Shown piece after piece: positions 62,069 to 64,000 of a stretch of 64,000 nt of DNA. Positions within the stretch are counted from its first letter, which is position 1. Every line of letters starts with the position of its first letter. Under the pieces are notes generated by a model. That model was not told the origin of the DNA. It was given only the letters and a program-made list of their open reading frames with translations, and searched no databases. This DNA is from Tenggerimyces sp963762635. Lineage in GTDB: Bacteria > Actinomycetota > Actinomycetes > Propionibacteriales > Actinopolymorphaceae. A program made the position numbers and the translations under genes. The DNA is taken from assembly GCA_963762635.1 (NCBI GenBank), contig CAVXLQ010000003.1, forward strand, positions 558,001 to 622,000. Direction: 5' to 3'.

Positions 62069-64000
62069 ATGACGCTGACCGACCTGCTCCCGGCTGAACC
62101 CGATCCCGACACGCTCTACGACACGTTCGTCACGTGGGCTGCCGGAGAGGGCTTCGAGCTGTACCCGGCGCAGCAGGACGCGCTGATCGAGATCGTCTCC
62201 GGGTCGAACGTGATCCTCAGCACCCCGACCGGCTCCGGGAAGAGCCTCGTCGCGACTGGCGCCCACTTCGTCGCCCTAGCCCAGGGCAAGCGCACCTACT
62301 ACACAGCGCCGATCAAGGCCCTGGTCTCGGAGAAGTTCTTCGCGCTCTGCAAGATCTTCGGCGCCGACCAGGTCGGCATGATGACCGGCGACGCCGCGGT
62401 GAACCCGACCGCCCCGATCATCTGCGCGACCGCCGAGATCCTCGCCAACGTCGCGCTCCGCGAGGGCACGTACGCGGACATCGGCCAGGTCGTCATGGAC
62501 GAATTCCACTTCTACGCCGAGCCCGATCGCGGCTGGGCCTGGCAGGTCCCGCTGCTCGAGCTCCCGGGCGCCCAGTTCCTGCTGATGTCGGCGACGCTCG
62601 GCGACGTCACCCCGTTCGAGAAGGACCTCAACCGCCGGACCGGCCGGACGACGGCGGTCGTGGCGTCGGTCGAACGGCCCGTCCCGCTGGAGTACCGGTA
62701 CGTGCTCACGGCGATGCACGAGACGCTGGAGAGGCTGCTCGCCGAGGGACTGGCGCCGATCTACGTCGTGCACTTCACCCAGGCCTCGGCGGTCGAGCGC
62801 GCCCAGGCACTCACCAGCATCAACGTCTGCACGCGTGCGGAGAAGGACGCGATCGCCGAGCTGATCGGCGGCTTCCGGTTCAGCGCCGGCTTCGGCAAGA
62901 CGCTCTCCCGCGTCATCCGGCACGGCATCGGCATCCACCACGCCGGGATGCTCCCGAAATACCGCCGTCTCGTCGAACAGCTCGCCCAGGCCGGCCTGCT
63001 CAAGGTGATCTGCGGCACCGACACGCTCGGGGTCGGCATCAACGTGCCCATCCGTACGGTCGTGTTCACCGCGCTGAGCAAGTACGACGGAGTCAAGACC
63101 CGGCACCTGCGAGCGCGCGAGTTCCATCAGATCGCCGGCCGCGCCGGCCGCGCCGGCTACGACACCGCGGGCACCGTCGTCGTCCAGGCACCCGAGCACG
63201 TCGTGGAGAACGAACGCGCGATCGCCAAAGCCGGCGACGACCCCAAGAAGAAGCGGAAGATCGTCAAGAAGAAGCCGTCCGGCGATTTCGTCTCCTGGGC
63301 GCAGCCGACGTTCGATCGTCTCGTCGCGGCCGAACCCGAACCGCTCACCTCGAGTTTCGCGGTCACGCACTCGATGCTGCTGAACGTCGTCAGCCGTCCG
63401 GGCGACGCGTTCGACAGCATGCGGCACCTGCTGACCGACAACCACGAGGACCGTCCGGCGCAGCTCAGGCACATCCGCCGCGCGATCGCGATCTACCGCG
63501 CCCTGATCGCCGCCGGTGTCGTCGAGCAGCTGCCGACCCGCGACGAGGACGGGCGGTTCGCCCGGCTCACCGTCGACCTGCAGCTCGACTTCGCGCTCAA
63601 CCAACCGCTCTCGCCGCTCGCGTTGGCGGCGCTCGAACTGCTCGACAAGGAGTCGCCGACGTACGCGCTCGACGTGCTCTCGGTGATCGAATCCGTGCTG
63701 GAGAACCCGCGCCCGGTGCTGTCCGCCCAACTGTCCAAGGCGAAGGGCGAGGCGGTCGCGCAGATGAAGGCCGACGGTCTCGAGTACGAGGAGCGCATGG
63801 CGCTGCTCGAGAACGTGACCTATCCGATGCCGCTCAACGACCTGCTCGAGGCGGCGTACGACCTGTACCGGCGCGGGCATCCGTGGGTCGCCGACTACGA
63901 GCTCAAGCCGAAGTCGGTCGCCCGCGACATGTTCGAGCGGGCGCTCACGTTCACCGAGTACGTCAGCTTCTACCAGCTCGCGAGGTCCGAGGGACTCGTG
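62069..64000 (+). CDS. SKI2-type DEAD/DEAH-box RNA helicase, 3' end outside window
   Basis: An ATP-dependent nucleic acid helicase of the Ski2/Mtr4/HelY-like group, cut by the window end after 644 codons. Motif I is ILSTPTGSGKSLVATGAHFV, motif II VVMDEFHFYAEPDRGW, motif III LLMSATLGDV, and in the second domain VICGTDTLGVGINVPIRTVV and REFHQIAGRAGRAGYDT (motif VI). A Lys-rich stretch (DDPKKKRKIVKKKPSG) follows, then a helical domain. In Actinobacteria such enzymes are involved in RNA turnover. The ATG at 62069 has GGAG at 13 bases. Confidence 0.92.
   Translation, partial: MTLTDLLPAEPDPDTLYDTFVTWAAGEGFELYPAQQDALIEIVSGSNVILSTPTGSGKSLVATGAHFVALAQGKRTYYTAPIKALVSEKFFALCKIFGADQVGMMTGDAAVNPTAPIICATAEILANVALREGTYADIGQVVMDEFHFYAEPDRGWAWQVPLLELPGAQFLLMSATLGDVTPFEKDLNRRTGRTTAVVASVERPVPLEYRYVLTAMHETLERLLAEGLAPIYVVHFTQASAVERAQALTSINVCTRAEKDAIAELIGGFRFSAGFGKTLSRVIRHGIGIHHAGMLPKYRRLVEQLAQAGLLKVICGTDTLGVGINVPIRTVVFTALSKYDGVKTRHLRAREFHQIAGRAGRAGYDTAGTVVVQAPEHVVENERAIAKAGDDPKKKRKIVKKKPSGDFVSWAQPTFDRLVAAEPEPLTSSFAVTHSMLLNVVSRPGDAFDSMRHLLTDNHEDRPAQLRHIRRAIAIYRALIAAGVVEQLPTRDEDGRFARLTVDLQLDFALNQPLSPLALAALELLDKESPTYALDVLSVIESVLENPRPVLSAQLSKAKGEAVAQMKADGLEYEERMALLENVTYPMPLNDLLEAAYDLYRRGHPWVADYELKPKSVARDMFERALTFTEYVSFYQLARSEGLV

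Overview
The window is high-GC, gene-dense DNA with many GTG and TTG starts and many 4-nt start/stop overlaps. Conserved gene orders (amtB-glnK-glnD with ffh; rpsP-KH-rimM-trmD; rplS-lepB-rnhB-DUF2469; yraN-comM-dprA) mark it as an actinobacterial chromosome. My guess, from gene content only, is a soil member of the Propionibacteriales (Kribbella / Actinopolymorpha type). No rRNA, tRNA, CRISPR array, insertion sequence or prophage was seen.

Layout. 1-4.05 kb: an MFS exporter cut by the window edge, a broken ECF-type sigma factor with its membrane partner, a VOC protein behind a 24-bp palindrome, and a short GNAT enzyme. 4.2-10.2 kb: nitrogen-control operon amtB-glnK-glnD facing ffh. 10.3-13 kb: IMPase/oxidoreductase pair, a stray copy of the glnD 3' end, and a frameshifted unknown gene. 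13.2-18.6 kb: a coupled signalling operon (hybrid kinase, single receiver, receiver-cyclase, ATP-grasp ligase). 18.7-28.7 kb: amidohydrolase, esterase, LarA-like protein, GntR/LacI regulator, sugar ABC importer without its ATPase, and adenosine deaminase. 28.8-34.2 kb: APH-type kinase, and a coupled operon of S15 peptidase, AraC regulator, hydrolase and NmrA-like protein. 34.5-41.8 kb: the ribosomal/export housekeeping block, interrupted by an EamA transporter and an array of four 50-bp hairpin repeats. 41.0-52.8 kb: hydroxy-acid and sugar-acid catabolism (methyltransferase, DHDPS-like aldolase, second LarA-like protein, RraA-like protein, two PhyH oxygenases, oxidoreductase, FCD-GntR, IlvD/Edd dehydratase, ThDP enzyme). 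52.9-56.2 kb: yraN-comM-dprA. 56.2-59.2 kb: a tight operon of uncharacterised genes that looks like a toxin with tandem immunity genes. 59.2-64 kb: drug-type ABC exporter with its PadR regulator, and a SKI2-type helicase cut by the window edge.

The least explained parts are the 56.8-59.2 kb operon, three families of dispersed non-coding repeats (50-bp hairpins at 37.6-37.9 kb; 75-bp cruciform elements at 18.7 and 34.3 kb; a 21-bp element at 4.1, 12.4 and 62.0 kb) and the duplicated glnD tail. Five loci carry frameshifts. Nearly all are explained by one missing base, usually a C in a C/G-rich run, so sequence error must be excluded before calling them pseudogenes.
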